Below are positions 24,887-33,356 of a stretch of DNA of 40,198 nucleotides, piece by piece. This DNA comes from Rhodocyclales bacterium (GTDB lineage: Bacteria > Pseudomonadota > Gammaproteobacteria > Burkholderiales > Rhodocyclaceae). Below the pieces are notes generated by a model. It ran no database searches. It saw only the letters and a program-made list of their open reading frames with translations, and had not been told where the DNA came from. Position 1 is the stretch's first letter, and the number at the start of each line of letters is the position of its first letter. The position numbers and the translations under genes were made by a program. Location: contig JACPUD010000076.1 of NCBI GenBank assembly GCA_016192435.1, positions 1 through 40,198 of the forward strand, given 5' to 3'.

Positions 24887-24925
24887 CGGAACCATGCGGC
24901 CCCTATCGTGGTTCCGGTTTTTTTT
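24887..24925 (+). terminator. Intrinsic terminator between xsc and pta
   Basis: CGGAACCA (24887-24894) and TGGTTCCG (24909-24916) form a perfect 8-bp stem with a 14-base loop, followed by GTTTTTTTT (24917-24925). It lies 35 bases before the pta ATG, so pta is either read through at reduced level or has its own start. No strong promoter is evident in the 35 bases after it. Confidence 0.85.
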
Positions 24926-24959
24926 CACTCGTCACCACGCCACGTGAGGAAACAGACCG

Positions 24960-25973
24960 ATGAAAGCGCTCCACCGGATCATGGATCGAGCCCGCGAGGC
25001 GCCGGTTCGCATCGCCATGTCCGAAGCTCAAGATCCGCGCATTCTCGCGGCGGCGGTGCGCGCGACACGGGAAGGCATGGCCCGCATCATCATGGTGGGC
25101 GACCGCGCCGGCATCACGGAGACCGCCCGCACGGAGGGCTTGAAGCTCACCGGCATCGATTTCCACGATCCGGCGCACGCATCAAACCAGCGGGAACTGG
25201 CACAAGCCCTCTACGAACTGCGACGCCACAAGGGCTTGACCATGGCCCAGGCCGAGGCAAGCGCGCGGGATCCCCTGGTCTGCGCCAACCTGCTGGTTCG
25301 CCTGGGCTTGGCCGAAGGCACCGTCTCCGGAGCGGTACGCACCTCGGCCGACGTTGTCCGCACGGCGATCCAGGTAATCGGCGTCAATCCGGACATCGAG
25401 CTGGTCTCCAGCTTTTTTCTGATGATGCTGTGCGAACCCTTCCATTCGCTGAAGGGGGGGCTGATCTTTTCCGATTGCGGCCTGGTGGTCGATCCCGATG
25501 CCGAAGCGCTTTCCGAAATCGCCCTGGCGGCAGCCGATAGTGCGAGCAGCCTGCTGATGGAAGAGCCGCGGGTGGCGATGCTTTCGTTTTCCACCGATGG
25601 GAGCGCAAAACACGCCGCCGTGGATAAGGTGGTCGCCGCCACGAATCGCGTCAAGGCCCGGCGGCCCGGTCTGTGCATCGACGGCGACGTTCAGCTCGAC
25701 GCCGCGATCGTTGCCCACATCGCGAGTCGCAAACTGCCGGAATCGAGGGTCAAGGGTCGCGCCAACGTACTGATCTTCCCGAGCCTCGAAGCGGGAAACA
25801 TCGGCTACAAACTGGCGGAGCGCATCGGCGGCGCCGTCGCCATCGGACCCCTGCTGCAGGGGCTGGCCAAGCCGGCCAATGACCTTTCACGCGGTTGCAG
25901 CAGCGAGGACGTGTTCCATGTAATCGCGGTGACGGTCGTGCAGGCCGGCTCCCATGCGCCCCAACCCGGCTAG
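24960..25973 (+). CDS. pta: Phosphate acetyltransferase
   Basis: A 337-residue short-form phosphotransacetylase converting acetyl phosphate from Xsc into acetyl-CoA. Family marks are RIAMSEAQDPRILAAAV at the start, AGAVRTSADVVRTAIQVIG, SSFFLMM, GLIFSDCGLVVDPDA and the C-terminal ANVLIFPSLEAGNIGYKL. It lacks the DRTGG-type N-terminal domain of long Pta proteins. The ATG at 24960 follows GTGAGGA. Linkage to xsc is the classic arrangement for sulfonate dissimilation; the enzyme is cytoplasmic. Confidence 0.95.
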   Translation: MKALHRIMDRAREAPVRIAMSEAQDPRILAAAVRATREGMARIIMVGDRAGITETARTEGLKLTGIDFHDPAHASNQRELAQALYELRRHKGLTMAQAEASARDPLVCANLLVRLGLAEGTVSGAVRTSADVVRTAIQVIGVNPDIELVSSFFLMMLCEPFHSLKGGLIFSDCGLVVDPDAEALSEIALAAADSASSLLMEEPRVAMLSFSTDGSAKHAAVDKVVAATNRVKARRPGLCIDGDVQLDAAIVAHIASRKLPESRVKGRANVLIFPSLEAGNIGYKLAERIGGAVAIGPLLQGLAKPANDLSRGCSSEDVFHVIAVTVVQAGSHAPQPG

Positions 25974-26049
25974 GACGCTTGGCGGCCGTACCGCCTCAAC
26001 CCACAACACGTGAGTCCAACAGTAGATTCGCTCAATACAAGAAGGGAAA

Positions 26050-26576
26050 ATGATGTCAGCTGCCGTGTTGACCCTGAAATCTGTTGATTGCGCCAGCTTG
26101 CCCATTCCCGGAGCGGACCCTTGGTATGCATGCGAGGGCGATCAGGCAATGTCGGTGATGATCGATTTCCGCTCACGCCCCTCGGTGACGGTGTCGGAAG
26201 ACGAGACCATCGATGAGGCGCTCAAGCACCTGAAACACGCGGGTGTCAGATGCGCCTTCGTCATCGACGAGAAGAAACGGGCTGTTCTGGGGATGCTCAC
26301 CGCCCATGACATTCTGGGCGAGAAGCCGCAACAGTATGTCCATTTTGCGGGCGGCAGCCTGGGCGACGTGCGGGTGAGAGACATCATGCAAGACATTTCC
26401 GGTTGGCGTGTGGCAGACGTCAAGGATATCGAGCAATCGACCGCGGGGACGTGTTGAAGATATTTCATGCAACCGGGGTAACACACTTGCCGGTGATGGA
26501 GACGACAGAACGCAATGATCAACGTTTGCGAGGCCTGTTTTCTTTTGCCAAGATCAAACGCCTGCTGGTGAAATGA
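26050..26576 (+). pseudogene. CBS-domain protein gene interrupted by a frameshift
   Basis: An ATG-ATG at 26050 after GAAGGG starts a protein with one complete CBS domain (about residues 40-95, SRPSVTVSEDETIDEALKHL). A second CBS domain begins near residue 108 (VRVRDIMQDISGWRVADV), but the frame stops at 26455-26457. The second domain continues in the next frame from 26451: VLKIFHATGVTHLPVMETT...LRGLFSFAKIKRLLVK, ending at TGA 26574-26576. Restoring one base in the GGGG at 26445-26448 would give a normal protein of about 175 residues (SerThrAlaGlyAsp-ValLeuLys junction). It could be a genuine inactivation or a homopolymer sequencing error. It lies between pta and a hypothetical gene. Confidence 0.8.
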
Positions 26577-26673
26577 CCGGGCGCGCGAAGCAAATCGCCG
26601 AGACGAGCAAGACTCGCTTGGGCCTGCAGATCCACGATCACGAACCTATGGATTAAGCACAGGGAGCGGGTAA

Positions 26674-27033
26674 ATGAAACTCAAGGTGATCCAGTTGAAT
26701 TTCGGCTATGGAGGTGGCAGCGCGTCCGCCTGCATCTATGGACCGGAGCCGGCAGACGTGTTTGCCCGACGCCCGCAGTTGGCCATTCATATCAACTTCA
26801 GCTTGCACCGCGATCAACCGGATTTCGAGAGCGCCACCCAGGATCTGGTGACTCTGCCGATCGAGACTGCAACGCCCTTCCTGTGTGTCGGATTTCTCTC
26901 GGATCCACCGATGCATACGGACCGCGACCTGAACTGGCCGCATCCAAGCGAATATCGGCACAAGCTGACGCAGGCCATAGCAAAGATGGTAAGCGTGGCA
27001 ATTCAGACAAGCGATGCCGACTGTCATGGCTGA
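26674..27033 (+). CDS. Hypothetical protein
   Basis: A 119-residue reading frame starting at ATG 26674, with AGGGAG 9 bases upstream and no competing gene on the other strand that makes sense. I do not recognise the family. It starts MKLKVIQLNFGYGGGSASAC, has no signal peptide or membrane helix, and contains scattered cysteines and histidines. It sits between the broken CBS gene and the TauE-like exporter on the same strand. Codon use (GC-rich third positions less marked than neighbours) leaves some doubt that it is expressed. Confidence 0.5.
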   Translation: MKLKVIQLNFGYGGGSASACIYGPEPADVFARRPQLAIHINFSLHRDQPDFESATQDLVTLPIETATPFLCVGFLSDPPMHTDRDLNWPHPSEYRHKLTQAIAKMVSVAIQTSDADCHG

Positions 27034-27155
27034 ACCAGCTGTTCCGCTACCGTGATGCTGCCGACCAATCAAGAATGGATACCGGCACGGCAAGTCGGGC
27101 AACTCATCGCATCACCAGCCGCGTCGCCAATTCTGCAGTAAGGCATCGGACCGCC

Positions 27156-27887
27156 ATGGATTCAGTCATTGTTCAGGTGGTTCTGGTCGCGACGCTGGCC
27201 GGGTTCATCCAGGGCCTTTCGGGATTCGCCTTCGCCCTGGTCGCCACCTCGCTCCTTGCCTGGACCATCGAGCCGCAGGTGCTGGCGCCCACCGTCGTCC
27301 TCACCTCGCTGCTGGGGCAGATCACCTCGCTATCCAGCGTCGGGACCAAGCTTCGGGCCGGGCGCGCGACGCCCTTTCTGATCGGCGGGGTGCTTGGCGT
27401 CCCGGCCGGCGTGCTGCTGCTGCCGCTGCTCGACGCCAACGCTTTTCGCGCCAGCATCGGCATCGTCTTGATCGTCTATTGCAGCGTCATGCTGGGAATC
27501 AAGGAACTGCCCGTATTCCGCTGGGGCGGCGCACGCGCCGACGGCGGCGTCGGGCTGCTGGCCGGAATTCTGGGCGGTGCGACGGGAATTCCCGGCCCGC
27601 CGATCATCCTCTGGTGCGCCCTGCGCGGCTGGGACAAGGAAACCCAGCGCGCAACCTCGCAGTCTTTCTTCATCGGCGTCCAGCTCCTGATCCTCGGCTC
27701 TTACCTCGCCGCCGGGCTGTTCAACACGCGCAGCCTGCAACTGGTTCTGGTGGCCTCCCTGCCGATCATCCTTTCCGCGTGGCTTGGATCGCGAATCTTC
27801 AGGCGATTCACGAACCAGGGGTTTCAGAAACTCATTTTCAGCCTGTTGCTGATATCCGGAATTGCACTGGTGTGGAGCGGATTATGA
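27156..27887 (+). CDS. TauE/SafE-family anion exporter, probable sulfite exporter
   Basis: A 243-residue membrane protein with about eight helices in the two-fold TauE/SafE pattern: VVLVATLAGFIQGLSGFAFALVATSLLAW with GLSGFAFAL in the first repeat, and GLLAGILGGATGIPGPPIILWCAL in the second. The ATG at 27156 opens directly with the first helix; upstream sequence in the frame is not family-like. Members beside xsc are thought to export the sulfite released by Xsc, and no sulfite dehydrogenase gene is in the window. The last six bases overlap the convergent acyltransferase gene. Sulfoacetate export is a less likely alternative. Confidence 0.85.
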   Translation: MDSVIVQVVLVATLAGFIQGLSGFAFALVATSLLAWTIEPQVLAPTVVLTSLLGQITSLSSVGTKLRAGRATPFLIGGVLGVPAGVLLLPLLDANAFRASIGIVLIVYCSVMLGIKELPVFRWGGARADGGVGLLAGILGGATGIPGPPIILWCALRGWDKETQRATSQSFFIGVQLLILGSYLAAGLFNTRSLQLVLVASLPIILSAWLGSRIFRRFTNQGFQKLIFSLLLISGIALVWSGL

Positions 27888-28742
27888 GAGCGCATCGGCG
27901 CCGGGCGGCGGCTCGGCGCCGGCCGGCACCTTGTAGCGGTTGTAACCCCAGAGGTATTGCTCGGGGCACTGGCGGATCAGCGCTTCCAGTTCGCGGTTGA
28001 GCTGCGTCGCGCGCTGCGTCAGGTCGCCGGCCGGCGGCGCGGACAAAGGGAACAGTTTGAGGTGGAAGCCGGCGCCGTAATGCAGGCGTTCGCCATAGGC
28101 CAGCAGCACCGTGGCCCCGGTTTCCGCCAGGCGCGCGGCCAGCGTCATGGTGTAGGCGGGGCGGCCGAAGAAGGGCAGCCAGGCGCCCTCGCCCTTGCCC
28201 GGCACCTGATCGGGCAGCATGCCGACGGCTTCGCCGCTTTTCAGCGCCTTGAGCAGGCGGCGCACACCGGACAGGTCGGCGGGCGCCAGTTTGAGATTGG
28301 CGCCGCGCCCCTCCTCGATCAGCGGCGCCAGCCAGTCCTGCTTGGGCCGGCGGTAGAGCACGGTCATCGGTTTCCTCGCCGCGTAGTACTGCGCGGTGAT
28401 CTCGAAGCAGCCCAGGTGCGGCGTCAGGAACAGGATGCCGCGGCCTGCGCGCCAGGCGTCTTCGACCAGTTCCCAGCCGGACACCGTGACCACGCGCTCG
28501 ATGATTTCCGCCTGCGGTCGCAGCCATATCTTCGGCAATTCCAGCAGCGCCTTGCCGGCTTCGGCGATCGCCGCAGACTTCGCCTGAGTCAGGCCGGCCT
28601 GGGCGATATGCACCGAAAAATTGCGCCGGTAGGTAGCCGACAGCAGCCACGCCAGCCAGCCGGCGAGCGCGCCGAGGTTGTGCAGCAGCGGCAGCGGCAA
28701 ACGGGCCAGCGCCTTGAATACCACGGGGAACAGGGAGGGCAT
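27882..28742 (-). CDS. Lipid A biosynthesis late acyltransferase (LpxL/HtrB family), copy 2
   Basis: A 286-residue inner-membrane acyltransferase with a hydrophobic N-terminus, catalytic HX4E motif (His109-L-G-C-F-Glu114), the RRPKQDWLAPLIEEGRG and GMLPDQVPGKGEG segments, and C-terminal PEQYLWGYNRYK. It is clearly distinct from copy 1, which has HX4D, so the two probably add different secondary acyl chains to lipid A. I used ATG 28740-28742; a TTG at 28761-28763 would add 7 residues. It is convergent with the exporter gene (overlapping stops) and divergent from the gnnA-like gene. Confidence 0.88.
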   Translation of the reverse strand: MPSLFPVVFKALARLPLPLLHNLGALAGWLAWLLSATYRRNFSVHIAQAGLTQAKSAAIAEAGKALLELPKIWLRPQAEIIERVVTVSGWELVEDAWRAGRGILFLTPHLGCFEITAQYYAARKPMTVLYRRPKQDWLAPLIEEGRGANLKLAPADLSGVRRLLKALKSGEAVGMLPDQVPGKGEGAWLPFFGRPAYTMTLAARLAETGATVLLAYGERLHYGAGFHLKLFPLSAPPAGDLTQRATQLNRELEALIRQCPEQYLWGYNRYKVPAGAEPPPGADALS

Positions 28743-28822
28743 CGAAGAATGGGAAGGTGCCAAAGCAAGTAGAATTATCGCCTACTGTTTGCCCCGCGGA
28801 CCACTCGCCTGATTTCCCCGTC

Positions 28823-29797
28823 ATGTCCAAGCCACTTCGTGCTGCCGTAATCGGCGTCGGCTATCTCGGCCGCTTCCATGCCCAGAAATATGCCGCGCTC
28901 AGCGCCGCCGGAGAGGGCGTTGAGCTGGTCGGCGTGGTCGACGCCCATGCCGAGACCGCGCAGCGCGTGGCGCAGGAATTGGGCGTCGCGGCTTTCACCG
29001 ACTACCGCGCACTGCTCGGCACCGAGCCAAAGGTGGACCTGATCTCGGTCGCCAGCACCACCGAAACCCATCATGCCGTGGCGCGCGATTGCCTCGCCGC
29101 GGGCGTCCATGTGCTGGCGGAAAAGCCGATCACGGTCAGCGTGGCGCAGGCCGACGAACTGATCGCGCTGGCCGATGCGAAACACCTGGTACTGCAGGTC
29201 GGTCACCTGGAACGCTTCAATCCGGCCTGGCTCGCGGTGAAGGACAAGTTCACCCGGCCGGTGTTCATCGAGGCCCACCGCATGGCGCCGTTCAAGGCGC
29301 GCGGCATCGACGTCTCGGTGGTGCTCGACCTGATGATCCACGATCTCGACCTGATCCTGCCGCTGGTCAATAGCCCGGTGACCGACCTGCGCGCCTCGGG
29401 CGTCTCGGTGCTGACCGACGGCATCGACATCGCCAACGCGCGTATCGAATTCGCCAACGGCTGCGTCGCCAACCTGACCGCCAGCCGCACCTCGACCGCA
29501 TCCTTGCGCCGCCTGCGCGTGTTCCAGCACCACGAATACATTTCGGTCGATTTCGGCGACCGCCGCATCGGCATCAGCAAGCGACGCGAGGCGCTGGTCG
29601 AAGGCGAGGAGCCGATCGATACCGAAACCTTCCAGCAGCCCCCAGGCGACGCGCTGATGACCGAGATCAAGGCCTTCGTCGCCGCCGTGCGGAACGGCAC
29701 GCCGCCGGTGGTCAGCGGCCGCGAGGGCCGCGACGCGCTGGCCATCGCGCTGGAGATCGACCGCATGATTGCCGCGCGCCAGAATTCCATTGCCTGA
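28823..29797 (+). CDS. gnnA: Gfo/Idh/MocA oxidoreductase, probable UDP-GlcNAc 3-dehydrogenase GnnA
   Basis: A 324-residue NAD-dependent sugar dehydrogenase. The Rossmann motif GVGYLGRFHAQKY is at the N-terminus, the EKP motif is in VLAEKPITV, and the catalytic-type histidine is in DLMIHDLDLIL. The ATG at 28823 starts just before the Rossmann strand. It is followed within 5 bases by a DegT-type aminotransferase and then by lpxA, the gnnA-gnnB-lpxA order described for Acidithiobacillus ferrooxidans, where GnnA oxidises UDP-GlcNAc at C3. A WlbA/WbpB-like role in O-antigen diaminosugar synthesis is the main alternative, but an LpxA rather than a WlbB-type transferase follows. Confidence 0.75.
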   Translation: MSKPLRAAVIGVGYLGRFHAQKYAALSAAGEGVELVGVVDAHAETAQRVAQELGVAAFTDYRALLGTEPKVDLISVASTTETHHAVARDCLAAGVHVLAEKPITVSVAQADELIALADAKHLVLQVGHLERFNPAWLAVKDKFTRPVFIEAHRMAPFKARGIDVSVVLDLMIHDLDLILPLVNSPVTDLRASGVSVLTDGIDIANARIEFANGCVANLTASRTSTASLRRLRVFQHHEYISVDFGDRRIGISKRREALVEGEEPIDTETFQQPPGDALMTEIKAFVAAVRNGTPPVVSGREGRDALAIALEIDRMIAARQNSIA

Positions 29798-29802
29798 AGC
29801 CC

Positions 29803-30906
29803 ATGTCCATGAACAACATTCCGATGCTTGACCTCAAGGCCGAATACGCCTTGCTGAAGGACGAAATCGAACCCGCCGTGTGCGCGGCGCTGGCCGCCTG
29901 CCAGTACATCGGCGGTCCCAACGTCAAGGCCTTCGAGGCCGAGGCGGCCGCCTATGCCGGCGCCGGGCACGCGATCGCCTGCGCCTCGGGCACCGATGCG
30001 CTGCTGATCGCGCTGCGCGCCATCGGCCTGGGCCCCGGCGACGAGGTCATCACCACGCCCTTCACCTTCGTTGCCACGGCCTCGACCGTCGTCATGTGCG
30101 GCGCCAAACCGGTATTCGTCGATATCGATCCGCGCACGTTCAACCTCGACCTCGCCCAGGTCGAGGCCGCGATCACGCCCGCTACCCGTGCCATCGTGCC
30201 GGTGCATATCTTCGGCCAGCCGGTGCAGCTGGCACCGCTCAAGGCACTGTGCGCCAAGCACGGTCTCAAGCTGATCGAGGATGCCGCGCAGTCCTTCGGC
30301 GCCGATTACGCGGGGCGCAAGTCCGGTGCCTATGGCGACATCGGCTGCACTTCGTTTTACCCGTCGAAGAATCTCTCGGCCTTCGGCGACGGCGGCCTGA
30401 TGCTCACCGACGATGACCGGCTCGCGGCGGAAATGCGCGTGCTGGCCAGCCACGGCTCGCGCGTGCGCTACCACCACCATGTGCTGGGCTACAACTCGCG
30501 CCTGGACGAAATCCAGGCCGTGATCCTGCGCGTCAAGCTCAAGCGCCTCGACCATTTCAACGAGCGCCGTATCGCCATCGCCAACTCTTACAACGTGCAG
30601 CTTGCGGGCCTGGTCGAAACGCCGTTTGCCGACGGCCACGGGCGCCATGTCTATCACCAGTACACGATACTTTCGGATCAGCGCGACGCGATCCAGAAGG
30701 TGCTGACCGAATCCGGCATCGCCTGCGCCGTGTATTACCCGGTGCCGCTGCATCGGCAGGAAATGTTCGCCGCGACCCATGGCGACGTGAAGTTGCCGGT
30801 CACCGAACGCGTCGCGCAGCGTTGCCTTTCGCTGCCGATCTCGCCGATGCTGAAGGACGAGCAGATCCGGCACATCGTCGGCGCGATCCGCCAGGCGCTC
30901 GCATGA
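29803..30906 (+). CDS. gnnB: DegT/DnrJ/EryC1 aminotransferase, probable GnnB
   Basis: A 367-residue PLP-dependent sugar aminotransferase. Family marks: IGGPNVKAFE, CASGTDALLIALRA, TTPFTFVATA, IEDAAQSFGA and the PLP-binding Lys189 in SFYPSKNLSAFGDGG. It would transaminate the 3-keto product of GnnA to UDP-2-acetamido-3-amino-2,3-dideoxyglucose. It starts 5 bases after gnnA and its stop overlaps the lpxA start by ATGA (30903-30906), so the three genes are one translationally coupled operon. Function is inferred from family and order. Confidence 0.78.
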   Translation: MSMNNIPMLDLKAEYALLKDEIEPAVCAALAACQYIGGPNVKAFEAEAAAYAGAGHAIACASGTDALLIALRAIGLGPGDEVITTPFTFVATASTVVMCGAKPVFVDIDPRTFNLDLAQVEAAITPATRAIVPVHIFGQPVQLAPLKALCAKHGLKLIEDAAQSFGADYAGRKSGAYGDIGCTSFYPSKNLSAFGDGGLMLTDDDRLAAEMRVLASHGSRVRYHHHVLGYNSRLDEIQAVILRVKLKRLDHFNERRIAIANSYNVQLAGLVETPFADGHGRHVYHQYTILSDQRDAIQKVLTESGIACAVYYPVPLHRQEMFAATHGDVKLPVTERVAQRCLSLPISPMLKDEQIRHIVGAIRQALA

Positions 30907-31676
30907 CAATTCACGCCAGCGCCGTAATCGCTGCCGACGCGAAACTGGGTGCCGGCGTCCGCGTCGGCCCTTTCGCCGTGATCGAGGACGACGTGGTGCT
31001 CGGCGACGCCTGCGAAGTCGCCGCGCATGCCGTGGTCAAGCGCCACACGCGCATCGGCGCGCGTTCCCGCATCGCCGAGCACGCCGTGATCGGCGGCGAT
31101 CCGCAGGACTTCAAGTTCAAGGCGGACTGCGTTTCCTACACCGAGATCGGCGAGGACAACTGGCTGCGCGAGGGCGTCACGGTGCACCGCGGCTCGCGCG
31201 ACGGCAGTGTCACGCGCCTGGGCAACGGCTGCTTCCTGATGGCCTACAGCCATGTCGCCCACGACTGCGTGGTCGGCAACAACGTGGTCATGGCCAATAC
31301 CGCCGGCATCGCCGGCGAAGTCGTGGTACATGACCGCGCCTTCATTTCGGCGGCCGTCACCGTGCACCAGTTCTGCCGCATCGGCAGGAACGCGATGATC
31401 GGGCTGTCGGCCAAGGTGGTGCAGGACGCGCTGCCCTTTTGCATCACCGACGGCAATCCGGGCCGCGCCCGCGGCCTCAACCTGGTCGGCCTCAAGCGCA
31501 ACGGCTTCGGCAAGGAAGAGATAGCCGCGCTGAAGGAGGCCTACCGCCTGCTGTATGCGCGCGTGCCGCTGGAACAGGCGCTGGCCGAGATGCGCGGTAT
31601 GGGCAGCGCCGCCGTGAGCGAAGTCGCCGACTTCATCGCCGGCTCCAGGCGCGGCTTCGCCCACCCGACGCGCTAG
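30903..31676 (+). CDS. lpxA: UDP-N-acetylglucosamine (or 3-amino analogue) acyltransferase LpxA
   Basis: A 257-residue left-handed beta-helix acyltransferase catalysing the first step of lipid A synthesis. Hexapeptide repeats fill residues 2-180. Catalytic His120 and His117 lie in YSHVAHDC (E. coli His125 and His122), with Lys71 in QDFKF and His155 in VHQFC also conserved. The C-terminal helical part contains LVGLKRNGFGKEEI. Position 168, equivalent to the E. coli Gly173 that sets acyl-chain length, is leucine, suggesting a shorter 3-hydroxyacyl chain. Location after gnnA-gnnB rather than in an lpxD-fabZ-lpxA-lpxB operon suggests it uses the 3-amino sugar. The start ATG 30903 overlaps the gnnB stop. 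Confidence 0.88.
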   Translation: MTIHASAVIAADAKLGAGVRVGPFAVIEDDVVLGDACEVAAHAVVKRHTRIGARSRIAEHAVIGGDPQDFKFKADCVSYTEIGEDNWLREGVTVHRGSRDGSVTRLGNGCFLMAYSHVAHDCVVGNNVVMANTAGIAGEVVVHDRAFISAAVTVHQFCRIGRNAMIGLSAKVVQDALPFCITDGNPGRARGLNLVGLKRNGFGKEEIAALKEAYRLLYARVPLEQALAEMRGMGSAAVSEVADFIAGSRRGFAHPTR

Positions 31677-31752
31677 GCAGCGTCGGCAAGCAGCCGGGGC
31701 GTCGCGGTCGGGAATAGCCCACCGCAGCGCAAGGTCATCGAATTCGTCCGGA

Positions 31753-31782
31753 TTGACGCCCGCCACGGTCCGGACCTACAAT
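31753..31782 (+). promoter_or_regulatory. Probable sigma-70 promoter of metK
   Basis: TTGACG (31753-31758), an 18-base spacer and TACAAT (31777-31782), both boxes five of six to consensus. Transcription would begin near 31789-31791, giving a leader of about 153 bases before the metK ATG. Confidence 0.75.
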
Positions 31783-31789
31783 GCGCGCT

Positions 31790-31942
31790 GTTCCGCCGAG
31801 TTAAAAAGACAACTTGCGAGGCGGAGAAGACCCCCGGGGAAATGCGGCGGTCGGAAAACAAATATCGCTAAAGCGTCGCCTGCTCTCGCCCCATAGCTGG
31901 CCTCGCCAATTGTGGGGCGTTTTTGTTTCTGGAGCAGGACAC
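31790..31942 (+). ncRNA. Structured metK leader, candidate attenuator or riboswitch
   Basis: The leader can form: stem 1, UUCCGCC (31791-31797) with GGCGGAG (31820-31826, one G-U pair), enclosing a small AGUU/AACU stem; a GACC...GGUC hairpin (31829-31852); a CGC-UAAA-GCG hairpin (31867-31875); and an intrinsic terminator (31887-31924). GCGAGGC (31816-31822) is perfectly complementary to GCCUCGC (31900-31906) in the terminator loop. That pairing excludes stem 1 and would disrupt the terminator region, a typical antiterminator geometry. I do not recognise the fold as SAM-I, SAM-II or the SAH class, but could not run a covariance search. The expected ligand or signal is S-adenosylmethionine or methionine status. 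Confidence 0.55.
31887..31924 (+). terminator. Intrinsic terminator inside the metK leader
   Basis: CGCCCCA (31887-31893) and TGGGGCG (31913-31919) make a perfect 7-bp GC-rich stem, followed at once by TTTTT (31920-31924). It lies 18 bases before the metK start and just before its GGAG ribosome-binding site, so it can only act as an attenuator for metK. Confidence 0.8.
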
Positions 31943-33109
<1,167 letters not shown>

Positions 33110-33153
33110 GGCCGGTTCGCGCAGCGAACTTTGCCGGTACTTCGTCGCAGGCT

Positions 33154-33178
33154 AAGCTGCCGGCTTCATCGGCAGCTT
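33154..33178. repeat. Perfect 9-10 bp inverted repeat downstream of metK
   Basis: AAGCTGCCG (33154-33162) and CGGCAGCTT (33170-33178) flank a 7-base loop, extended by a T/A pair. No T-run follows, so it is not a standard terminator; it may be an mRNA 3'-end stabiliser or part of an intergenic repeat. Confidence 0.6.
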
Positions 33179-33213
33179 AAGGCCCGCAGGGCCGGCCGAA
33201 GACAAAGTGCGCC

Positions 33214-33247
33214 GCAGCGGCGCTTCGCGACGACGCCGGTCTCTAAG
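33214..33247 (+). repeat. Partial duplication of the metK 3' end
   Basis: These 34 bases match 33077-33110, the last codons of metK including its TAA, at 30 of 34 positions. A preceding GACAAA (33201-33206) also matches the bases before the metK copy (33071-33076), with an 8-base insertion between. It lies about 137 bases downstream of the original and upstream of the terminator, and looks like a relic of a tandem duplication or rearrangement. Confidence 0.6.
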
Positions 33248-33266
33248 TCCTCTTGTCGAGCATGGG

Positions 33267-33295
33267 AAATGGCCCGCGAGCGGGCCATTTTTTTT
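33267..33295 (+). terminator. Intrinsic terminator of metK
   Basis: AAATGGCCCG (33267-33276) and CGGGCCATTT (33281-33290) form a perfect 10-bp stem with a CGAG loop, with a run of eight T ending at 33295. Confidence 0.92.
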
Positions 33296-33356
33296 CTCCC
33301 TCGCAACCATCCGGTGCCGCGCGTGGTCAATAATCCGGAAGACTCTGGAGAACGAC

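Noticed and set aside
29203-30909. 568-codon frame antisense to gnnA/gnnB
   Set aside because: It crosses two genes that have clear families and coupled start/stop signals on the plus strand.
33110-33356. SAH-type riboswitch or ahcY leader after metK
   Set aside because: The region holds an inverted repeat, a metK relic and a strong terminator, and the next gene is DUF2237, not ahcY; no SAH consensus was seen.
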